From Alphaproteobacteria bacterium (lineage in GTDB: Bacteria > Pseudomonadota > Alphaproteobacteria > Rhodospirillales > WMHbin7): a DNA stretch of 64,000 bases. The DNA is taken from positions 1 to 64,000 of the forward strand of contig JADFZV010000001.1 of NCBI GenBank assembly GCA_015232335.1, given 5' to 3'. Every line of letters starts with the position of its first letter. Position 1 is the first letter of the stretch. The notes under the pieces are model-generated. The model had not been told where the DNA came from, searched no databases, and saw nothing but the letters and a program-made list of their open reading frames with translations. Below are positions 7,901 through 15,687 of this stretch, piece after piece. The position numbers and the translations under genes are program-made.

Positions 7901-9563
7901 GATCTCCAAAGGCGGCGGCGTGATTGATCGTCAGGCGAAATCGGTCAAGCTGTCGCCGGAAGCGCAGGCCCTTTTGGGCATCAAGGCGGCCAGTCCGGCC
8001 CCCTCGGACATCATCAAGGCGCTCTTGAAATTGCCGGTCGATCTGATCTGGTTCGGCGGCATCGGCACCTATGTCAAGGCCAGGAGCCAGAGCAATGCCG
8101 ATGCGGGAGACCGAGCCAGCGATTCCGTGCGCGTCGATGCCGAGGATTTAAAGGCCCGGGTTATCGGCGAAGGGGCCAATCTGGGCGTGACCCAGGCCGG
8201 ACGCGTGGCCTTTGCCTTGGCGGGTGGGCGCATCAATACCGATGCCATCGACAATTCGGCGGGCGTCGATACCTCGGATCACGAGGTCAATATCAAAATC
8301 CTGCTGGATGGCTTGGTGGCCTCGGGCCGCATCCGGCCCGGCGAGCGCGACCGCCTGCTGGTTGGCATGACCCATGATGTCGCCGAACTGGTCTTGCGCG
8401 ACAATCGCCTGCAAACCCTGTCGCTCTCTCTCTCCGAGGCCATGGGGCCGGAGCTTCTGGATAGCCAGGCGCGCCTGATCCGCCATCTGGAAAAACTGGG
8501 CCGCCTGAACCGCAAGCTGGCGGGCCTGCCTTCCGACGAGGAAATTTCGGAACGTCAGGTCGAGGGCAAGGGGCTCACGCGTCCCGAAATGGCCGAACTG
8601 CTGGCGCACGGAAAAATCTGGATGAAGGACGAGGTACTGGCCTCGCCTCTGCCCGACGACCGAACCCTTGAGGGCGAATTGCTGGGTTGCTTTCCGCCCG
8701 TTCTGGCCAGGCGATTTGCCGACGCCATTTTCAAGCACCCCTTAAAGCGCGAAATCCTGGCGACCCATGTGGTGAATTCGCTGATCAACCGCCTGGGCCC
8801 CACCTTCGCCGTACAGATGATGGAGCGTACGGGGGCCAGTGCGCTTGATGCCGCCACCGCCTATCTGGTGGTGCGCGACGGGTTCGATATGCGCGGCCTC
8901 TGGGACGAGGTGATGGGCAATGAATCCATTTCCGCCCAGGCGCAATACGCCATGCTGGCCGAAACCAACCGGCTGGTCGAACGCGTGGCCTCGGGCCTGT
9001 TGCGCAAGGGCACGACCCTCGATCTGGGGGCCAGTCTGAAGCGCCTGGGCACGGTGGCCGAGGTTTTGAAGCCGCAACTGGCGGGGTTGCTTGACGAGGA
9101 AGCCAGAAAGCCGGTCGAAGAGCGCGTACAGGGCTTCATCGCCAAGGGCGCGCCCGAGGCACTGGCGCGCCGTGTTGCGAATTTGATTCTGATGGCGGCG
9201 GTTTCCGATGTCGCTGCTGCCGCCGAGATCGCCAAAAGAAAACCCGAGGCGGTGGCAAAGGCCTATTTCGCGGTGGGGGCCCGATTCTCGCTGGGCATTT
9301 TCCGCCGTGTTGCCGAATCACTGACCGGGGGCAGCCATTGGCAGCGCTTGGCGCGCTATGCCGTGATCGAGGAACTGCATCAGTGCCAGCGCGATCTGGC
9401 CGTCGCCGCCTTAAAATCGGGCGGCCTAGCCCATTGGCTCAAAGCCAATCCGGTATCGGTGGCCCGCATCGATCAACTGGTAACCGAACTGAAAGCGCTG
9501 GGCGAGCCCGAGCTGGCCGCCCTGGCCATTCTGGCCCGCCAGTTGCGATCAGCACTATCTTAA
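4968..9563 (+). CDS. NAD-specific glutamate dehydrogenase, large (about 180 kDa) class
   Basis: The product, 1,531 residues, belongs to the bacterial large NAD-GDH class, which deaminates glutamate to 2-oxoglutarate and ammonia, mainly for glutamate catabolism. The long N-terminal regulatory part covers roughly the first 700 residues. The catalytic core follows, with RGGIRWSDRPEDFRTE and PVGAKGGFV (substrate-binding lysines, about 745-785), AVGVGDMSGDVFGNG in the nucleotide-binding half and GEGANLGVTQ further on. The C-terminal helical extension is also complete. The ATG at 4968 was preferred to the GTG at 4962 because AGGGGG is correctly spaced from it. The stop interlocks by four bases with the convergent radical SAM gene. 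Confidence 0.96.
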   Translation: MAEQDWAGTVGKLLTRRFGHTVDPLARAYLASLAQADRTTPDKESLLAAHLFELARKLPKVGRVIQISADPTAPSRIEIIHPDRPFLLASVGMALVAWGCEVARVAHPVLRVRRDGRGQLKSLGDEAGSSESWMQFVLKDPLDEAQCASLYAQIEEILQSVDAVVGDWFAMRQKVFAAAARQSDSESKTFLEWIEDGHFTLLGAGRFALKNGRLVPAGKGLGLLTKGAHHLFDAKALAAGVKAPGLFVTKADRRSPVHRPVLMDLIGVPAGEGRIDLFLGLMTADVYSASVASLPWARRKAEAVLKHFGFDPLSHNGRLLANILETLPRDALFQAEGIDLVHLARGILELQNRSRVALFLLPDAFKRSVTALVYVPREVYDTHLRLTLQNLIEAAAGGSVISSAVLVNEQPLARLHLVVTHPGVLPPIDGRALEERLARAARGWSEELGEALVSVLGEAEGRRRAARYAKSFPAAYREATPPASALADIGRAEALLAGADIVAALEEHSDRLLFKLARAEKMIPLSLVLPRLENLGFTGLSEHPFRLSISNGLPIWLHVFEVESTGSFSKELSAHVVEAFLAVWRGEAEDDSFNRLVVRAGLSWREAALLRALARYLIQAGSPVSLAYMARVLESHPQATALLVALFNAQLDPALKKAETGPIEKRLSAYLDTVINADEDRILRRFLNLIGATLRTSYFKMGPVMAFKFKSPDIEGLPDPKPWAEIWVHGPRVEGIHLRGGPVARGGIRWSDRPEDFRTEILGLMKAQTVKNTVIVPVGAKGGFVMRKPPVQGGREAFLAEGIACYKLFIAALLDLTDNLVRGRIVPPKDLVRRDGDDPYLVVAADKGTASFSDIANALSLERGFWLGDAFASGGSKGYDHKGMGITAKGAWISVRRHFRELGVDPEKDVIRAVGVGDMSGDVFGNGLLRSKSVKLVGAFDHRHIFIDPDPDPKKSFQERQRLFNLPRSSWADYDAKLISKGGGVIDRQAKSVKLSPEAQALLGIKAASPAPSDIIKALLKLPVDLIWFGGIGTYVKARSQSNADAGDRASDSVRVDAEDLKARVIGEGANLGVTQAGRVAFALAGGRINTDAIDNSAGVDTSDHEVNIKILLDGLVASGRIRPGERDRLLVGMTHDVAELVLRDNRLQTLSLSLSEAMGPELLDSQARLIRHLEKLGRLNRKLAGLPSDEEISERQVEGKGLTRPEMAELLAHGKIWMKDEVLASPLPDDRTLEGELLGCFPPVLARRFADAIFKHPLKREILATHVVNSLINRLGPTFAVQMMERTGASALDAATAYLVVRDGFDMRGLWDEVMGNESISAQAQYAMLAETNRLVERVASGLLRKGTTLDLGASLKRLGTVAEVLKPQLAGLLDEEARKPVEERVQGFIAKGAPEALARRVANLILMAAVSDVAAAAEIAKRKPEAVAKAYFAVGARFSLGIFRRVAESLTGGSHWQRLARYAVIEELHQCQRDLAVAALKSGGLAHWLKANPVSVARIDQLVTELKALGEPELAALAILARQLRSALS

Positions 9564-11167
9564 CGTTCGGTGCGGCGGTGCAGCAGGCCGGAATAGCGAT
9601 TGGGGGCGGATCTGACATCGGGCCGCAGCCCCAGCCGTTGCAGCCATAGACCCAGCCTTCCGAAGACGATGGAATAATCGCCCCAGCGGATGTGGAAATA
9701 GGCGCGCTTGGCCATAAGGGCGGCGCGCAGCAGCAAGATGACCGGCTGCCAGGCCGGATGAGCGCTCTCGGGATAGGGGCGCGCAAAGCGCAGCAGATAG
9801 TCGAACAAGGGCGCGGGCAGGCGCACCAGGGCCACCAGATACATCAGCACATTGGCGAAGGTGGACATGACCGAGGTGTAGTCGCGCTCGATCTTGTCGA
9901 TATCCACGCTGACCTCGGCCAACTGGCGGCCCAACTGGGTGTTGGGAATATAGCGCAGCGAAAAGACGTTGATCATGTAGGGCCGCGGCATGTCGTTGAG
10001 CAGGCGCAGCGAGGCCGCGATATCTTCTTTGGTTTCGATGGGATTGTCGAAGATCATGTCGTAATGCGGCGGCATCATCACCTTGGCATATTGCCCGAGA
10101 ATGTCGGTGGCTTGCCTGATCAGGCCCGGGCGATTGGGCCGTCCATAGAATTTCAAGATGGCATCGCTGCCGCTTTGAATGCCCATGCGCACGCGGTTCA
10201 GGCCGCCTGCCAGCAGCGCCTTCACCTTGTCGTCGCGAATATGAACGGGCGTCAGGCCGGTCACGGCGAAGGGCAGGCCGATTCGCGCCCGCCAACGCTC
10301 GGAAAATTCCTTCAAGACCGCTTCGGGCAGCGAGATCAGGCAATCGTCGTGAAACACCACGAACTTAATGTGGTCGAAACGAGTCAGAATGGATTCCACC
10401 TCGGCAATGATGTGCTCGGGGCTGGAATGACGAATGCGGGCATAATCGGCATCGATCTCGATCAGCCGCGTGTTGCCGCAATAGGAACATTTGAACGGGC
10501 AGCCGCGCGACCACATGGTGTTGTAGGAAAGCGCGTCAAGCTGCACATAGTCGGCAGCGCCCAGCGGCCTGAATCCCTGGTCGCCCGGCGAGAAAAGATA
10601 TTCCCGCTCGCCGAACAGTGGATGAGGCAGCACATCAAGTTGCTCGGATGTCAGAAGCGGCGGTGGCGCATTTCTAACCGTAGCAGAGCCCCCCGCATCA
10701 TCTTGGGGAAACCAGAAACCCGGCACGTCCAAGAAAGGCTCATTGCGCTTGATGCGCTGAACCAGGGCGGGCAGGGAAATCTCGGCTTCGCCGATGCCCA
10801 CGGCGTCGGCATGGGCGATGCAGTCCTCGGGATCGGCGGTGGGGTGAACGCCGCCCCAGACGATAAAGGCCTTCGGATTGTGGCGGCGGATGGCGGCGAT
10901 AATGTCCTTGGTCAGTCCAGCGTATTCCGAAAAGCACGACAGGCCGACTAGGTCGGCGCAGGCCAGCTCGGCGCCGATGCGCTCGATGTCGGTGGAGGAC
11001 AGGCGCGAGGAAGCATCGGAAAAGAGAATGCTGGAAAGCTTGCGGAAGTTTTCCGCCAGAACGAAATGCAGATGCACATCCTCATCGTCGCGCAGCAGCA
11101 AAGCCCCCAACAGGCGCACGCCGAAGGAGGAGATCGAAGAACCGACATAGGCCAGTCGAATGCGCAT
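9560..11167 (-). CDS. B12-binding-domain radical SAM protein
   Basis: The 535-residue enzyme has an N-terminal cobalamin-binding-type domain (about 1-140, with LVGLSCFSEYAG and WGGVHPT). The radical SAM core carries Cys223, Cys227 and Cys230 in RGCPFKCSYC, which would bind the 4Fe-4S cluster that cleaves S-adenosylmethionine. No classical DxHxxG cobalamin histidine is visible, so B12 may bind base-off without a protein ligand, or not at all. Family members methylate unreactive carbons or rearrange rings in lipids, antibiotics and tetrapyrroles; the substrate here is unknown. The ATG at 11167 was chosen because longer starts run into the upstream gene, which ends at 11181. It is the last gene of a tightly packed operon with FkbH, an ACP and a MaoC-SDR fusion. 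Confidence 0.85.
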   Translation of the reverse strand: MRIRLAYVGSSISSFGVRLLGALLLRDDEDVHLHFVLAENFRKLSSILFSDASSRLSSTDIERIGAELACADLVGLSCFSEYAGLTKDIIAAIRRHNPKAFIVWGGVHPTADPEDCIAHADAVGIGEAEISLPALVQRIKRNEPFLDVPGFWFPQDDAGGSATVRNAPPPLLTSEQLDVLPHPLFGEREYLFSPGDQGFRPLGAADYVQLDALSYNTMWSRGCPFKCSYCGNTRLIEIDADYARIRHSSPEHIIAEVESILTRFDHIKFVVFHDDCLISLPEAVLKEFSERWRARIGLPFAVTGLTPVHIRDDKVKALLAGGLNRVRMGIQSGSDAILKFYGRPNRPGLIRQATDILGQYAKVMMPPHYDMIFDNPIETKEDIAASLRLLNDMPRPYMINVFSLRYIPNTQLGRQLAEVSVDIDKIERDYTSVMSTFANVLMYLVALVRLPAPLFDYLLRFARPYPESAHPAWQPVILLLRAALMAKRAYFHIRWGDYSIVFGRLGLWLQRLGLRPDVRSAPNRYSGLLHRRTER

Positions 11168-11180
11168 AAGACGCGATTTC

Positions 11181-12581
11181 CTAAAGTTCCAGCAGGCGCA
11201 CCATTGCCTGAATGTTGCCAGCACCCGTAGCGTTGCCCAGAATGCTGCCGTTCTGGTCGGTTTCAAGCCGGGGCAGGCGTGGCGCATGAAGGGCAACATG
11301 GCGCCATTTCTTGGCCATGGCCGCCATCAGCACCTCGGCGGCGGCCTTGGCGGCGGCATAGTCTACCGAGCCCTCGGGCAATTCGTCGATGAAAACCGTC
11401 GAGGGAGCGACGACGGTCAAAGGCGCATCGCCCGCAAGCCCCGAAACGAGCTGGTAAAGTCCGTTGGCGTAAACCTGGGCGAAATGAGTAAAGCGGCGCA
11501 TGTCGAAAAAGCTGCCGCCATGCGCATGAATGGGGGGGGTCGCGAAATAATAAAGATGCGTGGGCTGCCAGCCTTCCAGCCGCTCCACCAGCGCTGCTGC
11601 CGATTCGGTTGCTGCATCCCAAGGCAAAGCCGCATGGCCTTCGGCCTTGCCGCCGATTTCTGACAGAACGCGCTCGGCATCGCCTTGGCCTAGGCGATAG
11701 GTCAGGCGCACGTCGCCGCCGCCCAGAGCGATCATCTTGGCCGCCAGCTCGCCAAGCCCACGCGATCCGCCGATGATCAAGGCGCGCCGTTCGCCATAGC
11801 GCCTCGGCGACAGCGTTTTTGCCAAGTCATCAAGACCGGGTTGAGGGCGTGGCGGCGGGCGCAGAAAAGCCGTTAATTTTCCCTGCAGGCCTTCGTTCTC
11901 GACGGCCATCTGGACCAGGGACAGCAGCGGGCTGAATTTTGAAACCCGCCAGGCCAGAGGCGCATTGCCGTCCTGGTCCGCAAAGGTCATCTCCAATGCG
12001 GAAAAGATGGAATGCAGGCCGGGGCAGTGCATGCCGACCAGGCGCGTCGAGGCCAGCAGGGCTGCCAGATGTCCGGGTGGCATGCTGCCGGCAAGCGAAG
12101 GGAAAAGGCGCCGTGCCAGATCAAGATCCAGGGCAGGCTCAAGGCTGCCATGGCAGTCCTTGATGGTGCTGGCGGGCAATTCGTCGGGCATCGTTTGGGG
12201 AAATTCATACGCCTCGATTATAGCGCCCCGCACTGGCGGCGCCTCAAGCGTTTCGGCAAGGATCGACAGCGCGGGGCCGCCCCCCTGGCAGGCCAGTATG
12301 ATCTGAAGCCGCCCGTTCTCATGGGTCAGGCTGAGGGTGATGTCGCTCTCCACCAGCAAGGGTGCGATCATTTTGCATTGCAGGCTGCGGATGCGCGCCC
12401 CTTGCGTCAGCGCCGTCGCCGCATCGAGCGCCCAAAGCAGGGCGTGAACGCCATGGACCACGGTGGCGCCGAACAACAATCTGCGCGCGGCAATCGGATC
12501 GACATGCAGGGGATTCCAATCGCCGGAAAGTCGGGCGAACAGCGTCTGGTCTTCCTGGGTGAATCGGCGCTGTGCGATCAT
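11181..12581 (-). CDS. MaoC-like dehydratase fused to short-chain dehydrogenase
   Basis: This 466-residue two-domain protein starts with a hot-dog MaoC-like domain. Its hydratase-2 signature FARLSGDWNPLHVDP holds the catalytic Asp21 and His26. The C-terminal third is a short-chain dehydrogenase/reductase: GGSRGLG at 271-277 binds the nucleotide, and Ser394 with Tyr408-x3-Lys412 forms the active site. Together the domains could dehydrate or hydrate and reduce a beta-hydroxyacyl or beta-ketoacyl group on a carrier. The region 130-250 matches no family I know and may hold a second, decayed hot-dog. The start overlaps the upstream stop by four bases. An eight-base C/G run lies in the SDR coding region (11532-11539). 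Confidence 0.8.
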   Translation of the reverse strand: MIAQRRFTQEDQTLFARLSGDWNPLHVDPIAARRLLFGATVVHGVHALLWALDAATALTQGARIRSLQCKMIAPLLVESDITLSLTHENGRLQIILACQGGGPALSILAETLEAPPVRGAIIEAYEFPQTMPDELPASTIKDCHGSLEPALDLDLARRLFPSLAGSMPPGHLAALLASTRLVGMHCPGLHSIFSALEMTFADQDGNAPLAWRVSKFSPLLSLVQMAVENEGLQGKLTAFLRPPPRPQPGLDDLAKTLSPRRYGERRALIIGGSRGLGELAAKMIALGGGDVRLTYRLGQGDAERVLSEIGGKAEGHAALPWDAATESAAALVERLEGWQPTHLYYFATPPIHAHGGSFFDMRRFTHFAQVYANGLYQLVSGLAGDAPLTVVAPSTVFIDELPEGSVDYAAAKAAAEVLMAAMAKKWRHVALHAPRLPRLETDQNGSILGNATGAGNIQAMVRLLEL

Positions 12582-13669
12582 AACACCCTGTTCGGACGAT
12601 CCTGGTTGACGTCGCCCTTGGTGAAATAGGTTTGGCTGACATCGTGCCAGTTGTCTTCGGGCGCTGCGGGGCACAGGGCGAAGCCGAATTTCAGGCGGCG
12701 GCGCATATCGAGCGCCAGGGGCGCGAACAGGCGGGGCAGATCGAAGTCCGGATGCGGGATGACGCGGCGCATGCCGCCCGCCGCCAAACCCGCCAGAACG
12801 GAGGCGTTCGAACAGAAGAAATCGGCAAAGGCGATGCCCTGGCTTGTCATTTCCCCATGCAAGGCGGGGAATCCCGCCGCCAGGGCCTTGGGCGAACCGA
12901 TCGCCTCGCACATGCGGGCGATGCGCTCGGCTCTGTCGGCCACCGCTTCCTCGCGCCAGACGAAATAGGCATTGCCGAAAGCCGTCCGAACGCGGCGGCA
13001 GTGATAGCGAAAAACCGGATGATCCAGATAGCGCCAGCGCATCATGGCCGCCGTGCGGTCGGTGGCGAGGCTGAGGCGGCTTTTGAAATCTGCCCAGTCA
13101 GCGTCATAGGCGGCGTCAAAGCCGGTCAGAATTTCAAGCTCCCCCCCCGCTGCGCCAATTCTGTTCATCGCCACATAAGAGGGCGTTACCTCGCTCGGCT
13201 GGCCGATCAGGGCCAGGGTCGCCTTGGGATCGCAGACCGCGAACAGGCGCTCAAGCTCGAAATCGATCAACGGACACAGGCTGCCCAGCACCACGCTGGA
13301 ATAGGTGGAATGCCCGGCCAAGCCGATGAAGCCATGGGCGCGGATCATCTTGCGCAAGAGCAGCATGCCGGCTCCCTGGCGTTCCGGCTCGGCATAGAGT
13401 TCGTGCAGCCAGGCGCCTTGAATGAGCCGCCCCCTGGCCCAGATGCCTTCCGTCCGCGCCACGACAAGCGCGCTCAGCCGCTCATCCTCTTCGCGCAGGG
13501 CCAGACAGGCGCCGCCGGAATCGATTTCCTCCGAGCAGGGCGTTTTGAACTGCCAGGTAAAATAGGTTTCGTCCTTGAAGACCAGATAGTCGGGGCGGAT
13601 ATGCCGGTCGGCAAATGTCCTGGCCGCCGCCAGATTTGCCAGTTCCAGATTGATGACTTCTGCGCTCAC
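12578..13669 (-). CDS. GNAT-like acyltransferase
   Basis: The 363-residue protein has an N-terminal GNAT-like domain. The acyl-CoA-binding motif is visible as PERQGAGMLLLRKMI (Gln98-Gly-Ala-Gly101), preceded by the strand WLHELYA. The C-terminal two-thirds ends with a distinctive DNWHDVSQTYFTKGD segment and is not assigned. It probably transfers an acyl group, here conceivably from the neighbouring ACP to an amino sugar; the donor and acceptor are inference. Both ends overlap neighbours by four bases (FkbH-like upstream, MaoC-SDR downstream), indicating translational coupling. An eight-C run (13141-13148) codes for the Gly-Gly near residue 174. Confidence 0.6.
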   Translation of the reverse strand: MSAEVINLELANLAAARTFADRHIRPDYLVFKDETYFTWQFKTPCSEEIDSGGACLALREEDERLSALVVARTEGIWARGRLIQGAWLHELYAEPERQGAGMLLLRKMIRAHGFIGLAGHSTYSSVVLGSLCPLIDFELERLFAVCDPKATLALIGQPSEVTPSYVAMNRIGAAGGELEILTGFDAAYDADWADFKSRLSLATDRTAAMMRWRYLDHPVFRYHCRRVRTAFGNAYFVWREEAVADRAERIARMCEAIGSPKALAAGFPALHGEMTSQGIAFADFFCSNASVLAGLAAGGMRRVIPHPDFDLPRLFAPLALDMRRRLKFGFALCPAAPEDNWHDVSQTYFTKGDVNQDRPNRVL

Positions 13670-15348
13670 GGCTGTCCGATCCAGTTCAACTCGACATGCA
13701 AGGGTTTGGGATAAGCCTTGCTCAAGTCGTGCCGGAATTCGAGATCGGCTTCGTCCGAGGCCGTGAAGTTTGCATCCGATTCGAACAGGCTTTTACAGGG
13801 CTGGTTGCGCTCGGTGGGCATGAATCGGGCAATCAGTGTTTTGCAGCCCGCATGGCTTGCCACCTGGCTGGCGGCATGTAAAAGCGCCTGCTCGACGCCG
13901 CGCCCGATCACTCGGCAACTCAGAACGAAATCTGCCAGGTGGGCTTCGGTTGCCTTCATCTCAATGCTGAGCAGGCCGGTCAGGCCGTAATCGCCCAGCC
14001 GGTCTTTCACCCGCACGACATAGAATTTCCGCCCTTCCCCCTGGGTCCAGCGCATCAGCTGATCCTCGCTCAAACGGCGCGTCGACAGATTCATCTGGTT
14101 GGTCTTGTTCAGCAACTGGGCCGCCCGCGGAAGGTCGGCGCTGCCCAGCAAGGCGATCTCGGCTTGAAGCTCCAGCAGGGCCAGCCAGTCCTGCTTGCTG
14201 GTGGCGGTTTTCAAAATATCCTGCCGCTGGCGATCCTCGACATACATGCGGGTGCGCTGCCCATCCTCATGGGACAAGGTCAGCGCGTCAAAGCAGGTCA
14301 GGGACTGCAGCGCTTTGGCGTAGGAGGCCTTGTCTTCGGGCCATTCGGGAACCAGCACGTCGGGCAGGGCCTGGCGAACGCGGTCGCGCTCGGCCCGGTC
14401 GTTGTCGATGAAAACCACGGCATCCATGCCGATATTCAACTGGGCCACCAAGTCCGCGATATTTTCCGCCTTGTCTTGCCAGTTGATGCGCCAGCCGACG
14501 AAATCACTGCGCTTCAAAACCATTTCGGGATGGCTGTCGATGGCCTCCAGCGCCACTGCCTCGGTATTCTTGCTGACCAGGGCCAGCATGACGCCCTGGG
14601 TCGTCAGCATTTTCAGTTGGCGCTGAAACTCGGCCAGCGCCTCGCCGACCGGATCGTGACCGCCAAGCCTGAGATTGCGCCAGCCATCCTCGCCCACGGT
14701 ACCGCCCCACAGCGTATCGTCGAGATCGAGAATCAGCAGCTTGCGCCGCAAGCCCAGCACGGCTGCCGCCGCTGCCTGCAGTTCCCTGGCCGCCGTTTGG
14801 AATACGGGGGTGGTGAAGGGAACCTTGGACAGATACCACGAGCGATTGTCCCAGCCCGCCTGCCCGCTGGCGGCCAGCCAGCGCGGCGCATCCAGCACAT
14901 AGACATTGGGCAGGGATTGCGCGGTTTCGAGCAGGCGGTTGTTGAGATGCATAAGCCCGCGCGCCTTGCCGCCACGCAGATCAAGCGGACCCAGGCCGCG
15001 CTGCCAGGGAGCCAGGCTCCAGGCGGCAAAGAAAAGCGCCTTGACGCGTCCCGCGGCCTCAGCCAAAGCATCGGCGAACAGATCGAAGTCACGGTCAAGG
15101 GCAGCCCTGTCGGCCATGCCGCCTGCGCCAAGGGAGGGCACGATCTTTTCCGGCGCCGTCCAGACGAAGGCGAAGTCCGACGCCTCTGCCCAGCAGGGCG
15201 ACTTGCCGTCATTCAGAACTTCCATCACCCGGTCGAAGGGTCCGGCCTTGCCTTCCAGCCGTGGCCTGCCGTCCAGCCTTGCCAACGCGGTGACCAGCGG
15301 CTGGGCCGTGAAATCGGTAAGCAGCAGGACCGGCTGGGCCTGGGTCAT
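13666..15348 (-). CDS. FkbH-like HAD-superfamily (subfamily IIIC) protein
   Basis: The 560-residue product contains the FkbH core with ILDLDDTLWGGTVGEDG (catalytic Asp208 and Asp210), VSKNTE (motif II) and FIDNDRAERDRV (motif III), and a C-terminal acyltransferase-like region (about 400-555). About 200 residues precede the HAD domain, as in the longer FkbH-like proteins of polyketide and glycan clusters. FkbH enzymes take 1,3-bisphosphoglycerate, dephosphorylate it and load a glyceryl unit on an acyl carrier protein. The gene directly upstream encodes such a carrier (four-base overlap), so glyceryl-ACP or a related product is a fair guess. In family members WGGTVGEDG is characteristic and is intact here. 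Confidence 0.88.
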   Translation of the reverse strand: MTQAQPVLLLTDFTAQPLVTALARLDGRPRLEGKAGPFDRVMEVLNDGKSPCWAEASDFAFVWTAPEKIVPSLGAGGMADRAALDRDFDLFADALAEAAGRVKALFFAAWSLAPWQRGLGPLDLRGGKARGLMHLNNRLLETAQSLPNVYVLDAPRWLAASGQAGWDNRSWYLSKVPFTTPVFQTAARELQAAAAAVLGLRRKLLILDLDDTLWGGTVGEDGWRNLRLGGHDPVGEALAEFQRQLKMLTTQGVMLALVSKNTEAVALEAIDSHPEMVLKRSDFVGWRINWQDKAENIADLVAQLNIGMDAVVFIDNDRAERDRVRQALPDVLVPEWPEDKASYAKALQSLTCFDALTLSHEDGQRTRMYVEDRQRQDILKTATSKQDWLALLELQAEIALLGSADLPRAAQLLNKTNQMNLSTRRLSEDQLMRWTQGEGRKFYVVRVKDRLGDYGLTGLLSIEMKATEAHLADFVLSCRVIGRGVEQALLHAASQVASHAGCKTLIARFMPTERNQPCKSLFESDANFTASDEADLEFRHDLSKAYPKPLHVELNWIGQP

Positions 15349-15659
15349 TTTCCCTGCCGCTGAATCGCTTCTGAGAAATAGCGGGCCAGGCGCTGCAGAT
15401 CGCCCAGCGGTCCCTCGGGCTCCAGCACCGCCGGGTCTTCGGACAAAAGAACGCTTTTGCCGTACCGCTCCTCGATCCAGCCCTCGGCGGCGACCACCAG
15501 CACGGTGACCAGAAACGAGCTTAAAAGCCCGCCCTCGCCGACCAGGGGCGTGTCGGACTTGATCTCCTTCGCCTCGACGAAATTTTCCTTAAGCAGGTCT
15601 TCCAGCACGGTTGTCAATCCGGCCAGGATTTCGTCGAAAATCTTTTGCTCATCGGTCAT
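15345..15659 (-). CDS. Acyl-carrier-protein-like protein paired with FkbH
   Basis: This 104-residue acidic helical protein is the size of an acyl carrier protein. The segment DTPLVGEGGLLSSFLVTVLVVAAEGWIEERYG follows the ACP helix-II pattern, but the usual Asp-Ser-Leu is replaced by Ser47-Ser48-Phe. Ser48 would be the phosphopantetheine site. The ATG at 15659 was chosen; a longer frame would overlap the upstream gene. It sits four bases over the FkbH-like gene, the usual pairing for glyceryl-ACP formation. Whether it carries a phosphopantetheine arm cannot be settled from sequence. Confidence 0.7.
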   Translation of the reverse strand: MTDEQKIFDEILAGLTTVLEDLLKENFVEAKEIKSDTPLVGEGGLLSSFLVTVLVVAAEGWIEERYGKSVLLSEDPAVLEPEGPLGDLQRLARYFSEAIQRQGK

Positions 15660-15687
15660 GGCGTTTATTGGACCCAAGGCTAGGGGA

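Noticed and set aside
9692..10951. Plus-strand frame of 419 residues opposite the B12 radical SAM gene
   Set aside because: The minus strand has the clear radical SAM motif. The plus frame is a shadow rich in Gln, His and Gly.
13939..15363. Plus-strand frame of 474 residues opposite the FkbH-like gene
   Set aside because: FkbH motifs on the minus strand are intact. The plus frame has shadow composition and no ribosome binding site.
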